Assembly: GCA_018287875.1 (NCBI GenBank)
Contig: JAGVVL010000021.1
Span: forward strand, 806,001 to 870,000
Source of the DNA: Nigrospora sphaerica
Lineage: Eukaryota; Ascomycota; Sordariomycetes; Amphisphaeriales; Apiosporaceae
Reading direction: 5' to 3'
Length of the DNA: 64,000 nt
Shown here: positions 1 through 11,400 of the stretch, piece by piece
Layout: every line of letters starts with the position of its first letter
How positions within the stretch are numbered: the stretch's first letter is position 1
The notes under the pieces: model-generated
What the model was told of the DNA's origin: nothing
Seen by the model: only the letters and a program-made list of their open reading frames with translations
Database searches by the model: none
Program-made: the position numbers and the translations under genes

Positions 1-2354
1 TGCGCATACTACGAACCGACCTTTTCTGAGTCGGCGACGTACAAGGTATCGAGGAATTCAGATGAAACATGGCAGGAGTTCGTGGGTACTGCGGCCCAAG
101 GATCTAAGAACCGGCTTAGAATCACCAGAGAATTGGGAAAGGTGGCAGGCCGTTGGGGGAAGGACTTGATCCAATACTATTCCGTTGGAGAACGGGGAGT
201 CAATTTCGCTATTCAATTCGCCCTGACGGCAAAACAACACTCGAACTGGAGTCAAATTCTGCCTAGGTTTCAACAACTGGTATGGCGGCGTATCGGACTG
301 TCGGCGCACGGCAGGCACACGTTCTGCCACCCCTCGAATTGACGGATCTGACTAATGCGAGGTTGTGGACAACTGACGGCCCCTACGTGAAACAAAACGA
401 CCCCGAAGAAGTCTCACTTCCCTTTACAACGTTGAACGCAGAGCAATTGCCACATGGATACGGTTTCGACCGTTTTGGGCTTATCGTCCCCCAAAGGCTT
501 GCTCTCCAGAACGGCATCAATGGCACTCGCGTACGAAATTTGATGGTCCCAACGTCGGACATGAAGTCGGGCAAAACCACAAGTACAGCAGACGACAGGA
601 TCTGGAGTGCTACAGACACCAGCTGCTCCGAAGCCACAAGCGACACAACACCACAAGCTCGAGTTGACAGCCCTGCGCTATGCTGCACAAGCGCAGCATT
701 CCGCTCCATCATCAACGTGTCTTATGACGGTACGGATGACGGGACCGAAGAAGCGTTCATAGAGGAAGCAAACGGCCCTGACACCAACGGCATTTCTGTC
801 GGTGGCTCCATCGCCATCGATACGGCACCTACTAATGTTCCTTTGAGGCGAAGCCTTCGGAGTTCAGTGAAACATTACAGCAACAATAGCGACAGTGGTG
901 GTGACGGCGTCGGCGGCGAAGACTACGACGACGACAGCAGTGCTTATCAGCATAAGAAGGCAATCTTCAAATCGACATCTCGGCGCAAAGGGTGTGGCGG
1001 AGCTAGGAATAACAGGAATACCCATCAGAACTTGGTCCGAGGGAAAAAGAAGGCTGCTCCACGCTCGGAAAAGTACGGATCGAATATGGGACGACTGAAG
1101 ACTCTTGCCGCCAAGTTGTCACATATTCCAGCGAGTGGTTCTACGGCGCCAATGAATATCACTCCAGTTTCTTCAAAACGGAAGCGGGCGACATCGTTGC
1201 CTCCGGATATCCCACGAAGTCATCCGTCCAAAAGACAAAAGCCAGATGGACGAGCATTTGGCGTGGCTCCTGAGCTTGCACAGAGCCATGACTCTGGTTT
1301 ACATCCCGCCTGCGACTCGGTAACGGACGAGGAGTACCTGGCTCAGGCCATTTCTGAAGTATGGCAAAGATCGAAGGACGGATCGAGCAGCCGGGGCTCT
1401 CAAACCGCCCTTTGCTTGCTTCCAGTTTTACAAGCTTGCAAACACCCTTGTACGGACGAAGGGATTGGAATGGTGGATGCACAAGTCTTGAGTGGACACC
1501 AAGCCAAGATTTTACTTGACTCGACAACCCCAGACGTCCCCATTATTATGGAGCACCAGCAGCACTTTCGATGGAAATCTCCGGGTAGGCCAATCCTGGA
1601 GTTTTTTGAATGGATAGGGGACCACAGCCGGACAGTCTCTGTTCAGGTACCTTCTCTGGACGCGAGCAAATGTTCCTACGAGTCGCACAGTGTACAAGAA
1701 GTCTACCAACGATTTCTCCCTGGCGAAGAAACGGACAATCCTTGGAATTTGCTCGACTGCAGCTGCCCCGTGCCCTCCACACTGCCCGACTGTTTGACAG
1801 GTAGAAACTGCCAGCTTCTAGCCCAGGTTCGGGACACAGTACTCAATGGAGGCAGTGCGGAAAGGGCCGTGGCTAACAGGGAAGAGTGGGCCAAATGGAG
1901 AAATCTGGAGAGCTGGGCACTTCTATCCGAAGGGGGTCATTGCACAGCGCCGCATACGGACAGCCACGGTCTCGGCACGTGGATCACTATTCAGGATGGT
2001 CTATTTGGCTTCCTGTGGCTGTCACGACCATCTGAGGACCAGCGCACACGGTGGATGGAAAAGCCCAACCATTACGACAAGGAACAACGATGGCGCTACT
2101 GGGTCCTCAAACCCGGGCAGACAGTCTTCTTTCCTTCGGGAATTATCCACGGCGTCTTCCGGATTCGCCGGTCACAGACTTTAGGCCTTGGTGGACATAT
2201 TCTTCAGTGGTCTGGCATTGATCAATGGACGGATGTGGTTCGACAGCAAGTCAGGTTTCCGGACAGCACCAACGAGGATATGACAGACGCCTGGAAGTGG
2301 GTTCCTGTCATCGAGGATCTTGTCCAAAAAGGACTGGATCGTGCTAGCCTATAG
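1..2354 (+). CDS. JmjC-like 2-oxoglutarate oxygenase domain protein, copy 1 (5' end cut by window)
   Basis: The long frame at 282-2354 (690 codons) ends in a cupin/JmjC-like block: H558-x-D560 followed by a second histidine at 623 (motif FPSGIIHGVF) gives the usual H-x-D...H Fe(II) ligand set of 2-oxoglutarate oxygenases. The first ~450 residues are low-complexity, Ser/Lys/Asp rich and probably disordered. An upstream frame from base 1 to about 342 encodes a second conserved piece, whose start codon is seen only in copy 2 (58349). A phase-compatible intron 267-361 (branch-like TGAC/CTAAT, acceptor GCGAG) would join the two, but its donor GTTTCA is weak, so this is inference; ATG 282 could also be the start. 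About 97% identical in protein to the minus-strand copy at 55814-58349. Family fact: fungal JmjC proteins act in chromatin, as histone demethylases or as heterochromatin-boundary factors; no substrate can be assigned here. Confidence 0.65.
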
Positions 2355-2669
2355 CTTGGAAAGACGGCCGCTTGTACTGTTCAATACGTGATTTATTGAG
2401 GCCCGGACGAAGGGGCCGATGGTTAGCTGTCGTTACTCCTGTACACTTCTTGCGCTGACTCTTGTCGCCCCAAATCTCTGCGCGTTTCTGTTTCGGTCTG
2501 TCATTCCTTTTTGTCCTTTCATCGATAATGTTGGCACGGTCAGCCTTATCTCTTCTTATATGTACCATCATTTTCTCTGAGGCACTTAACAATTCCGTCT
2601 TTTGTCACAGTTGCCTTGACGGTATGCCAAAATCAAACAAGTCTCTTGTTCCTCGTAGTTAGGATCATA

Positions 2670-2732
2670 AGCTCGTGTACCCCTTCGCGCGCCAGGGGCT
2701 TCACGCGCCACCGGTTTCAGCCATGCCTCATG
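2670..2732 (+). repeat. Left terminal inverted repeat of pogo A
   Basis: 63 bp, matches the reverse complement of 4537-4599 with a single C/T difference; preceded by the TA target site. Confidence 0.95.
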
Positions 2733-2780
2733 ATGCCGCTTGGGCCGTCACTCGCGAATATTTAGCCTCACACTTGGCGT

Positions 2781-4469
2781 ATGGCCATGGGACTTAGTTC
2801 TGGAGATTCGTCTGCTTCTGCTTATCCTTTTGAAGTTATATATATGGACCCAGCTCAATTGGAGCAGGCTTTGACTGAGGTGACCGCTGGCCGGTCCATC
2901 AGATCAACCGCTAAGCAATACCACGTCTCAAAGGACTATCTACGCCGCCGTATCGAAGGCACGATAACTCGAAGGGAGTTCAACGCAGAGAGACAAGCCT
3001 TGGCTCCATCCTAGAAGCAACACTTAGTTAATTGGGTGTTGCTGCAGGCCAGGCTGGGCTGGGCACCACCGCATAGCCGTTTTCGCCTATTCGCTATACG
3101 CATATATCGTCACTCTGGAGGTCAGAAACACTTTGGAAAGCATTGGCACCTAAGTTTTTTCCGGCGCCATCCAGAAGTCAAGACCATCCGGTCTACTGGC
3201 ATCGATTTTCTGCGCATCAATGACGCGTCACGCGCTAATATCCAGGAGTTTTTCGATCGCCTTGACGATCCTCAGCTTGCAGAGGTGTTGCTCGAAGACA
3301 CATATAATGTGGATGAGATTGGCACCATGATTGGGCTTGGGGACAACGCCTTGGTCATAGGCCCATCCTCTGTGCGAGGAATCTACACCATGGATCCTGG
3401 AAATCGTGAGTGGGTGACCATATTGGAGTGTGTAAGCGCAGATGGTCGCGTTTTGCCACCCCTGGTCATCTTTAAAGGGGTCAACGTCCAACAACAATGG
3501 TTTACAGGCCAAGTGGATGACGAGGACTTCATCGACTGGCAATTCCGTACCTCTGGAACCGGCTGGACCAACAATGCCATTGCTCTGCGTTGGCTGACGG
3601 ACATATTTCTGCCGCATACGAAGCCTTCGCATGGCGGTTGGAGACACCTCATTCTGGATGGCCATGGGAGTCACGTCGATGAGCCCTTCATGCTGGCCTG
3701 CGTGGAGGCTAAGGTCTGGCTGGATTTTCTGCCAGCGCATACCTCACAGGTCCTTCAGCCCTTGGATTTGGGGTCCTTCTCGGTGTTGAAGAGGGCATAC
3801 CGGAACAAACTCCGTGAGGCATGCGCCTTAAGCCTCAACATGAATCCAAAGAAGCCTGAGTTTCTGGAGGCATGGAACAGAGCTAGGAAGGTGGCCTTCA
3901 CCCCTGCCAATATAGCCTCAGGCTGGCTGGCGACCGGCATCTTCCCTAGGGACCGCTCCAAACCGCTCAATAGCAGGCTGGCGCGGCAGAGGGACCAGGA
4001 CCTTGGAGAGCGCCCCAGAACACCAGAAATGAGGCCTCAAGAGGTCGATTCTCTGGCTGCGATATCGCCCATAGTGTTCCAGACCCCAAAAAGCTCACGC
4101 CAATTAGTGGACATCACCAGAGATATGCGTGGTTTGGAGCCTGCGTATGACAGGCCAATATTCCGGTTTCTCACGCGGAAGCTCCACAAGGCCCTTGACG
4201 ATAAATCCGCTCAGATCGCGACCCTCACACACGAAAGGGACCAATTAGCGGCTGCATTAGAACGTCAGAAGTCTCAGAAACGTCGCAAAGTGAAGCCGAG
4301 CTCTCAACAACGCTTCGTTAACATAAGGGAGGTCAGACAAGTTAAAAGGGAGTTAGGAATAGGGGCATCGGACCTTGCTGCAGAATCTGACGCAGATGAC
4401 TGGGTCGACCTGTTGGATTCGGATGAAGAAGAGGTCAGTGAGGCAGAGGAGTGCATTTTGATTTCTTGA
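2781..4469 (+). pseudogene. pogo/Fot1 transposase of element A with one amber codon
   Basis: The frame encodes an N-terminal helix-turn-helix (RSIRSTAKQYHVSKDYL), a Tc5-type DNA-binding region, and a DDE_1 catalytic core with D in YNVDEIG, D in LILDGHGSH and the conserved block LPAHTSQVLQPLD. The C-terminus is a charged coiled coil. A single TAG at 3012-3014 interrupts an otherwise open 563-codon frame. The related element at 49682-51600 has a glutamine codon (CAG) at this position, so the change is a C-to-T transition in a CpA context, which fits RIP-like or spontaneous mutation. Without readthrough only a 77-residue peptide or an internally initiated product starting near 3036 would form. 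ATG 2844 (MDPAQLEQ) matches the start of related transposases better than ATG 2781. Confidence 0.9.
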
Positions 4470-4536
4470 GGCCAATTCGTAAGGTCATAGCTATCGTGGC
4501 GGTTGAGATATTCAATTATTTGCATTCAGGGGTCAC

Positions 4537-4599
4537 CATGAGGCATGGCTGAAACCGGTGGCGCGTGAAGCCCCTGACGCGCGAAGGGGTACACGAGCT
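4537..4599 (-). repeat. Right terminal inverted repeat of pogo A
   Basis: Mirror of 2670-2732; followed by the TA duplication at 4600-4601. Confidence 0.95.
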
Positions 4600-4601
4600 T
4601 A

Positions 4602-5110
4602 CATGTTGGCCTTAAGGGCTTTCAATACACTCCGATGCCTCAATAAACACCTTTGCGTCCGAAACAATATGGTATTCCCAGTCCTTTACGTCAGTGCCAA
4701 CTCCAGTTTCATCCGGAAGCAGGCCCATGGACCTGTTCACTCTGCAAACGAATCAACGGAACGTTGGCCTTCGATGGGCTGGTTCCAGCAGACACAGGAT
4801 GGCCATGATATCCGTCGATTGATGTGCGCTCTTTAGTGTGCTAAATTCACCGTGCGAGGGGCGTGTCTCCGGCAGGAACATCTCCTTCTACCACCGTAAC
4901 GCAATTAAATTATTCGTCCAGCCTATAGTGGAGCAACGCAATTATCAAACTTCCGAAGTCTTACTCATCGAGGTAGTTGAACCATTGATACTGGACGTCA
5001 ATGCCCTTGAAGATGAACAGGTGTGGCAAGACGCGGCCAGACGCGCTCACGCACTCCAGAATCGACACTTACTCTCTGATGCCTGGTTCCATGGTGCAGA
5101 CCTTCTTTAA
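4602..5110 (-). pseudogene. Decayed pogo transposase remnant D, left-arm copy
   Basis: On the minus strand this stretch translates in broken frames to pogo transposase pieces; the antisense reading is the tell-tale 'VEPLILDVNALED' shadow. It aligns with 54500-55488 (plus) but lacks an internal segment. It is older and far more diverged than element A. No intact open frame remains. Confidence 0.75.
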
Positions 5111-5634
5111 GAGGCCGAGGTAGTCACGCTAACTAAATCATGATGACCTTATACAAGGCAGTTCAGATTGGCCTATGCGCTGGTTCCCAAAATTGACACA
5201 CCGAAGCTAAAGCATGCATCATTTAGATTTCACCGACGCCAGACTAGCGTCTCTGATGACTAGGGATAGCCATATCTGTACCACTGGTTATTATCGAGGT
5301 GAAACAAAGCGAGGAACGACGTACTCGCCTCTTGGCTCAGACCTCACAGCGACCAAACTAGAGGCACGATAGACACTCGACGTACGAGCAGCCAGAACAT
5401 ACCGTGCTTATTACTAGTATGCCAACACACTTGCAGCATTGTTTGGCGTAGAAAGCCATTATTTTGTTAGTAATCGTAATGATGACGATGTAACTGATCT
5501 TCTTATGGATGGCCCGGATGGAGCAGAGCAAGGTATTTCTCGCGGACAAATTCCGGGTAAGGGGGTAGGAAGACAAAATAATTTGATGTTGTGATATTTT
5601 CGATGGCGAATCAAGAAAGATTGGATTGACAAGG
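5111..5634. other. Intergenic, nothing recognised
   Basis: No coherent open frame, repeat or transposon end seen. Short frames are interrupted and show no protein-family character. Confidence 0.5.
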
Positions 5635-5824
5635 TGTCGCGAGACGAGCCTATTGTCACTAACAAGCCTACCAGGTCACGTGACTTTATGTAAGCTCAAG
5701 AGCCTAGCCTGTCAGGCGGGCTACGGAGCTACTATATCTACGTCTGGATCCTCAGATAGTTTTCCTTTGTTTTTCCTAATAGAACAACTAGAACCTCGTT
5801 CCTCACGTCCCCTGAAGTGCGACA
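5635..5824 (+). mobile_element. Solo LTR of the Copia family
   Basis: 190 bp beginning TGTCGCGAGACG and ending GTGCGACA, with a 6-bp inverted terminus (TGTCGC/GCGACA). It is the same sequence as the LTRs of the complete element at 6745-14108, but in plus orientation. A perfect 5-bp target duplication CAAGG flanks it (5630-5634 and 5825-5829), so it arose by LTR-LTR recombination of a formerly complete insertion. Confidence 0.95.
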
Positions 5825-6744
5825 CAAGGTGAAAAGGCAGACTCGGCTGTCTTTATGGGCGCACCCACCCCCGAGGCGCAAGGCACTTCATGCCCCCTAA
5901 TTAATAGTAGCCCTCCCACAGTTTATAATAGTGTCTGTTTCTGGGTTGCTCATGAGGGTCTATTGTACTTTTGTAGTAATTAAGAGCGTGCGAAGAACGT
6001 TAGACGAGGATAGTACTAATACACGTACCTAGTGGTATTTATTGGTGCCTAATAGATATTACAGGATGACTGATATAACTTCGAAACTGGGACAAAATCC
6101 AATTGTCTTATAAAAGGGTTGTGCGGAGTCTTTCCATCTATATTTTTGGGCTTCGTAGGATTTGTACTTTAGAGCGGAAGCGCACTATAGGTAGTCAAGA
6201 CTGAGTGACACACTCCGATGACTATTGTCTATCTTTACAAGAAGAGATCTCTGTAGAGGCTATTCCCTTCTGTCAATCGTCTGGAGGTGTTGTTCTATAT
6301 ACACGCTTCTTGCTGTCCGTCTTGCGTTAGTGGCGGTGCTAGAGTGTTCTTTAAATCCTTTAAGTCATACGAAGGGTACTTTCTGCGTCCTTCCTAGAAG
6401 GTGCTCAACCCATTACATGTACTTTATACTTTCACAACGTAAGTTTCCACGTCACTTCCAGGTGCCTAGCTATCTAAGCCAGTAAGTCATTGTGCCGCAC
6501 CTCAAAGCTTAATTTATTAATGACCCAACCTCAACGCCTTAAATCAACCAAACCAACTAGTCAACGATAACACCTAGCCACTAGACTCCTTCACAAAAGC
6601 CTCTAGCACTTTGGGTTCAACCTGGTATTGGTGAGTCGCATCGGAAGTCGCCTCAACACTCGTACATCGTCAATATAGCACTAAATTCTCATGATCTCGA
6701 TGAAGACACCTTCAATGTCATATATTGCTCATAGTTATGGAATG
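5825..6744. other. Intergenic, AT-rich, nothing recognised
   Basis: No gene supported; scattered short frames only. It separates the solo LTR from the inverted complete Copia element. Confidence 0.5.
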
Positions 6745-6934
6745 TGTCGCACTGCAGGGGACGTGAGGAACGAGGTTCTGGTTGTTCTATTAGGAAAAAC
6801 AAAGGAAAACTATCTGAGGATCCAGACGTAGATATAGTAGCTCCGTAGCCCGCCTGACAGGCTAGGCTCTTGAGCTTACATAAGGTCACGTGACCTGGTA
6901 GGCTTGTTAGTGACAATAGGCTCGTCTCGCGACA
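6745..6934 (-). repeat. 3' LTR of the Copia element
   Basis: 190 bp, TG..CA ends; differs from 13919-14108 at one base (near 6852). A purine tract GAGGGGGTG lies directly inside it on the minus strand. Confidence 0.95.
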
Positions 6935-6944
6935 CACCCCCTCA
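6935..6944 (-). promoter_or_regulatory. Polypurine tract of the Copia element
   Basis: Minus-strand reading is CTGAGGGGGTG next to the LTR, the expected plus-strand DNA priming site for reverse transcription. Confidence 0.6.
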
Positions 6945-7341
6945 GCCGAACCGATCCGCTCGGTGTGGCTGAAAATCGCTTGGTAAGGGTCCTGTGAAGC
7001 GATCCGTCCGAACTTCGCTTGTGAGCTGCAGTGACGACCGAGATCAGACGATGAGTTGTTGTGCCCACTCGCATGTTAAACCATCTCGAAGCCGTGACCT
7101 GTGCTGAGTCACAGCTGATCACTGCGATTGAATTGAACCCTCGTCTGAACTCCTTACGCCTGTGGGAGTAGCTGTGCCGCTTCAACCTTGCGTTGTTCAT
7201 CGGCATCTCTTGTCATCGCGTTTCGCACGCTATGGGTGAATGAGTCACCTGTCATTTGAGCGCTCTCCAGGTGAATCGATCGTGAGTCTGGCTGCTTCGG
7301 TCAGTAAGTTCGGACGAGGCGGGACCCCAGAGGCTTAAGGA

Positions 7342-7348
7342 TATAAAA
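7342..7348 (+). promoter_or_regulatory. TATA box of the antisense gene
   Basis: TATAAAA lies about 145 bp upstream of the ATG at 7489 and is followed by a pyrimidine-rich stretch (7355-7480), the usual layout of fungal core promoters. It is oriented for the plus strand, opposite to the retroelement transcript, and lies inside the element. Confidence 0.55.
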
Positions 7349-7488
7349 GAAGCCTTTCCCTCCGACTTCTCCATCCTCTCACATCTATCTCCTCCGTCTG
7401 CAAGATTGCCACAGCCTTCAACATTCTCTTCTCGCTTCTCAGATCATCCATCCAAACTCTTCTCGTCTTTTTTCCGCCATCATCAGCA

Positions 7489-8419
7489 ATGTCTGCCGGT
7501 TTGTTCGCTCCTTGCCTGTTCTCTGGTGCTCATTTTGCTAACTTTTTTCTTCATAGCGGTTGGCCAAGGCAGTGGCGGGCGTGCGCCTGTCCAGGGCAGC
7601 GGCAAGCCTGGCCGCGATCACGAGGACAGCGAGTCCGACATAGACCCCGAGGAGCTCAAGCGTGCCAGAGAGCTCATTAAGCGCGCCAGGGCCAAGGACA
7701 AGGCTCGCAAGGCCGCTAGCCCGTCTCGCGCTGAGATGGCTATTCTGCGGCGCCAGAAAGGTGACTTGCGCTTCACACCCTGTCTCCCTTGTTTGCGTGG
7801 TGCCGAGCGTCATTCTCGTGGCCATTGCCACGATACTCGCTTGCCAGGTGCCTTGAAGTGCTACGAGTGCACTTTAAACAACCATCAGTGCGAGGAGGTG
7901 CCCGAGTGGCTTGCCCTGGCTGCTCGTTCCTTGTTGCGTGAGCTGAACCGCCCGGTCCAGAACGTTGTGAGTACCCTTTTGCTGCTGATTCTCCTGATGA
8001 CTGTCCTGACAGGCTTGCAGCCTCAGATTCGTCGCATGAGAGCGACCGTGAAGGGCTTGCGCGATCTGCATGGCCTTCCCGACGACCACACGCTTCTTGG
8101 AGGCGACGTGGGCTCTCCTGAGCCTCGCAGCGCTCCGGCGTCCGACAGCTCTTCGCCGCTCTCTTCCCCCCCGCCTTCTGAGTCTTCTCCAGCGCCAGAG
8201 ACGCCTACGCCTGGTCCTAGTGCGCGTACCAAGCTGCCTGAGAGGCGTGGCGAGCGGAGAAAGTAGGACTTAAGCTCGAGCTTTAGTTCCTCCAATGTTT
8301 CCGGCGACAATCCTGCGGATCTTGGCCCTATCGTGGAGCTCAGGGAGCGCGCTCCTCGCGTGCAGTACCACACGAAGGAGGCTCGGAGGAAGGGAAAGCA
8401 AGGTCCTAGCTGGGGTTAA
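7489..8419 (+). CDS. Antisense accessory gene of the Copia element, cysteine-motif protein
   Basis: Predicted exons are 7489-7498, 7557-7966 and 8021 onward. Intron 1 (7499-7556) has a TGCTAAC branch and TTCATAG acceptor; intron 2 (7967-8020) has donor GTGAGT, branch CTGAC and acceptor TTGCAG. Both preserve the frame and remove implausible hydrophobic stretches. The product begins MSAAVGQGSGG, has a charged helix (PEELKRARELIKRARAKDK), then a cysteine cluster with PCLPC, a lone HC and KCYECTLNNHQCEEVPE, then a Ser/Pro-rich tail. TAG at 8264-8266 ends it at ~250 residues, but the same frame stays open and protein-like to TAA 8417-8419. That TAA overlaps the pol TAA (8416-8418) in one TTAA. The gene runs opposite to pol, has its own TATA box and shares its cysteine signature with the Gypsy antisense gene at 29486-32541. 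Function unknown; the motif could bind zinc and nucleic acid. Confidence 0.7.
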
Positions 8420-11400
8420 CGGTGGCGTTTTTTCTTCTTGGTAGCTTGTGGGATGCTTTGCGGTGCGTTTATAGATACTAAAGCCCTGCTCTTAGCAGCA
8501 GGGAGTATCTCGTCTGCGATGCTTTGAGATTCTTCAATCCATATGCGTTGTTTTCCATTCTCTGCTTCCTCGATCGCTTGTCGGATGTCCTGAAGGTTAA
8601 GAGTCGCTCTGAATTGTTCAAATTTCGCCCGTGGTAGATTCTTCGTTAGTCCGTCGGCTGGCATATCCTTTGTGGCGAGATAGATCAATTGAAATGAGCC
8701 CCTGGAGTATTCTTGGCGGAGCCAGAGGTTATGTATATCAACGTGCCTTAGCTTCGTAGATACCCTCTCCTGATTGCCGATGACAAGGCGTATCGTCTGC
8801 TGGTTATCACAGGAGATGCTGAAAGGCGCGTCTAAGACGAGCTGGATGTCTCTAAATAGCCTCTGAAGTGCCATGGTCTCCTTGGCTGTCTCGCTGAGCG
8901 CCAGAAGCTCTGCCTCCGTGGTGGAAGTGGTAACTGTCGCTTGTCGGCTGGCCTTCCAGGCTACTGGTCCTCCGAATAGCTGGATGAGGTATCCCTGGGA
9001 AGAACGACGCGTCTCCGGATCGTCTGCAAATGAAGCATCCGTTGAGATAACTAGCGCCTGTGGGATAGACTGCACTGCTTTCTTCATTCCGTAGCGTATC
9101 GACACGTATCTAGTGCTAAACGCGTACCGTATGCACCAGTCAGCTGCCTCGAGATGCTCTTGACTTGGATTCGTGAGGAAGCGAGATAGCTGTGAGCAGG
9201 CGAAGGAAAGGTCCGGCCTGATCATAATAGCGCTGTAGAGGATGCTCCCAACTCGTTCCTGGTAAGCTTTAACTCGGTGAGCTGGAGCAGTGTTTTGATG
9301 AGCTTCTAAGGCTGTGGACGGGAGTGGTGTCGCTGGTGACTTGTCGTCCTGGAGGTCAAAACGCCTCGCTATCTTCTCAAGATAGCTGTCATGCGAGAGC
9401 CAGAGTAATCCCTCGTTTCTCTTACGAGTGACCCTGACCCCTAGGTAGTAGCCCACAGATCCTTGGTCCTTTAGCTCATAGATCCCCTTGAGAGCTTCGA
9501 TTAAGGCGAGTGCCTCCTCTTTAGCTTGTGGGCTGTAACAGACTAGGAAATCGTCCACATAGAACACAACGAAGATCGTGCGTTTCTCGTTGTAGAACAG
9601 GCAGGGTTCCTCAGGTGTGCTGACAAGCCCAAGTCTTCGAAGTGAGCTCGAGAAGTCTCGGAACCATAGTTGAGGTGATTCCTTAAGTCCATAAAGTGCT
9701 CTGTTCAGCTTGAGACAGTATCCTGGCCTTTCGTAGCCCGGTGGATGTTCCACGAAGATTGGTTCGGAGTTTTCTGCGAAAAGTGCGTTCAGGAATGCGT
9801 TGACAACGTCGAACTGTCTGACTTCCCAGTCGAAGTAGGCTGCTAAGGCCATGATAATCCTGAAGGACTTCGAGGCTAGCGTGGCAGCATACGTGCTGGC
9901 TAATGAAGTGACAATCTGCTTGTCTCCTCGCACGCAGATCCTTGCTTTGCAGCGAAGGTGTTTGTTGTTCTCATCGAATTTATCGGTGAAAACCCATTTT
10001 AAGGGCAGCTTGAAGAGCGAGGGAGCGTCTGGAACCTCCTCCCAGGCTTCCATAGCTATTGCCTTGTCGATCTCGAGCTTAGTAGCTTGTCTGAACTGCT
10101 CTCCTCTGGGGTGAGTAGCTAATTCACGCCAGGACTTGGGTGGAGGAGCGAAGCCCTGCGGTCCGCTCGGTTCGTCTAGCTCCTCGAGTGCTCTTTGAGA
10201 TCGTGTTGACGCGAATATTCGCGCATAAATAGTTCTCAGGAGGTCCTCATCTTGGCTTGTGGCCTCCTTAGCGAGACAGGTACTTAAGAGTGCATCGAGA
10301 TGATCAGTCTCTTGCTGGGTTATCTCCTTGAGCCCGAATAGCAGCGAAAGGAACGACTGCTGATCCGTTTCCTGTCCTCTTTGGAGTCTCGAGCTCCTCC
10401 TCGCCGGTTGCGTCGGCTGTGAGGCTCGGGATCTCCTACCCCTAGTTGCTCTGCGGCTCTCAGGCGGTCTCTGGTCCGTCTCTTCGTCAAGAGGTCGAAC
10501 AATAATTTCGTCATGGATCTCTTCTTGTAGATCCGTCTCTGGAGTCTGACCTTGCAGTCTCTGAGGAGCTATGCTCCGGTCTGGTGTCCCAGTTGAGCTC
10601 GTCGGCCTGCGTGCCGAGATGTCTGCTGGTTCTGACACTTCGGGTGAGCCTGAGAGTGGCCGCTCTGCTGCTCGTCCCGTATTTTCTGACCCTGACTCTC
10701 CAGCAGTTGCAACTGGCTGGTGATCACTGGATCTATGCCGTGGTTCGCTTATAAGGTGTTCCGTAGGGTAAAGCATGCTGTTTTCGCCCTCCGGCTCACT
10801 TAACTGGCGACCAGGCGTAAGAAGTCCTGTCTGTGCATCCGACATCCCAGGCCCATGAGCTCCTTGGATGTCTTCAGGTGCGCGTCTCACCCCCGAGTTC
10901 TTGTCGACTGGTCCCTCAGGTGTGTCCGGCACCCCCAAGTCCACGAGATGAGCCTCTCGAGTGGAGTCGGGACGTGTTTCAGGACTTATGGCGTCGTCTA
11001 GCTCCTCAAGGGCTTCCCAGAGCGGCATCGACTCATTCGTAAAGCCTGCTTCGCTCAATGGGATCTCTGAGGGCTGAACTTCCAGATATTCTATCGCCTC
11101 AGGCTCAAGACGTTGCGAGTCTCGGCTGGAATAGAACTGCGTCTCGTCGAAGGTGACGTCTCGCGTCTGGATGACTCTGCCGTGCTTGGGCAACCAGATC
11201 CTGTAGATGTTCCTAGCGGCGTAACCTACTAGATATCCGATCTGAGCCCTTGGTTGAACTTTGAACGCTCGTCGGTCCAGCCCAGCCGCTCGTCTCTGGT
11301 GTAACGCATACGCTTTGCAGCCGAACACGTATATCCCAGACCAGTCTGGCCGTAGGTCTGCGTGTATATCACGCACATGAGCTGGGCTGTACCGCTCTTC

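Larger units (their letters stand above)
2670..4599 (+). mobile_element. Fot1/pogo-type DNA transposon A
   Basis: A 1930-bp element bounded by 63-bp terminal inverted repeats with one mismatch (2670-2732 and 4537-4599; they begin AGCTCGTGTACCCC) and flanked by the TA target duplication (2668-2669, 4600-4601) typical of Tc1/mariner/pogo elements. It carries one transposase frame in plus orientation. It sits inside the duplicated JmjC arm but is absent from the other arm, so it inserted after the duplication. Confidence 0.95.
1..5110 (+). repeat. Left arm of an inverted duplication (partner 54500-58349, minus)
   Basis: The JmjC gene, its ~300-bp 3' flank (2355-2667) and a decayed pogo transposase (4602-5110) occur in the same order at 54500-58349 in reverse. 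Removing the pogo insertion 2670-4599 and one TA restores collinearity across the junction. Identity falls stepwise: the 5' part of the gene is practically identical, the 3' flank is roughly 88% and the pogo remnant roughly 75-80% by eye. Confidence 0.8.

Noticed and set aside
4838..5110. 90-codon plus-strand frame
   Set aside because: It is the antisense shadow of the decayed pogo transposase on the minus strand.
7406..7488. Longer start for the Copia antisense gene
   Set aside because: The frame there begins at a TTG, not ATG, and the hydrophobic N-terminus it gives is removed by a clear intron (7499-7556).
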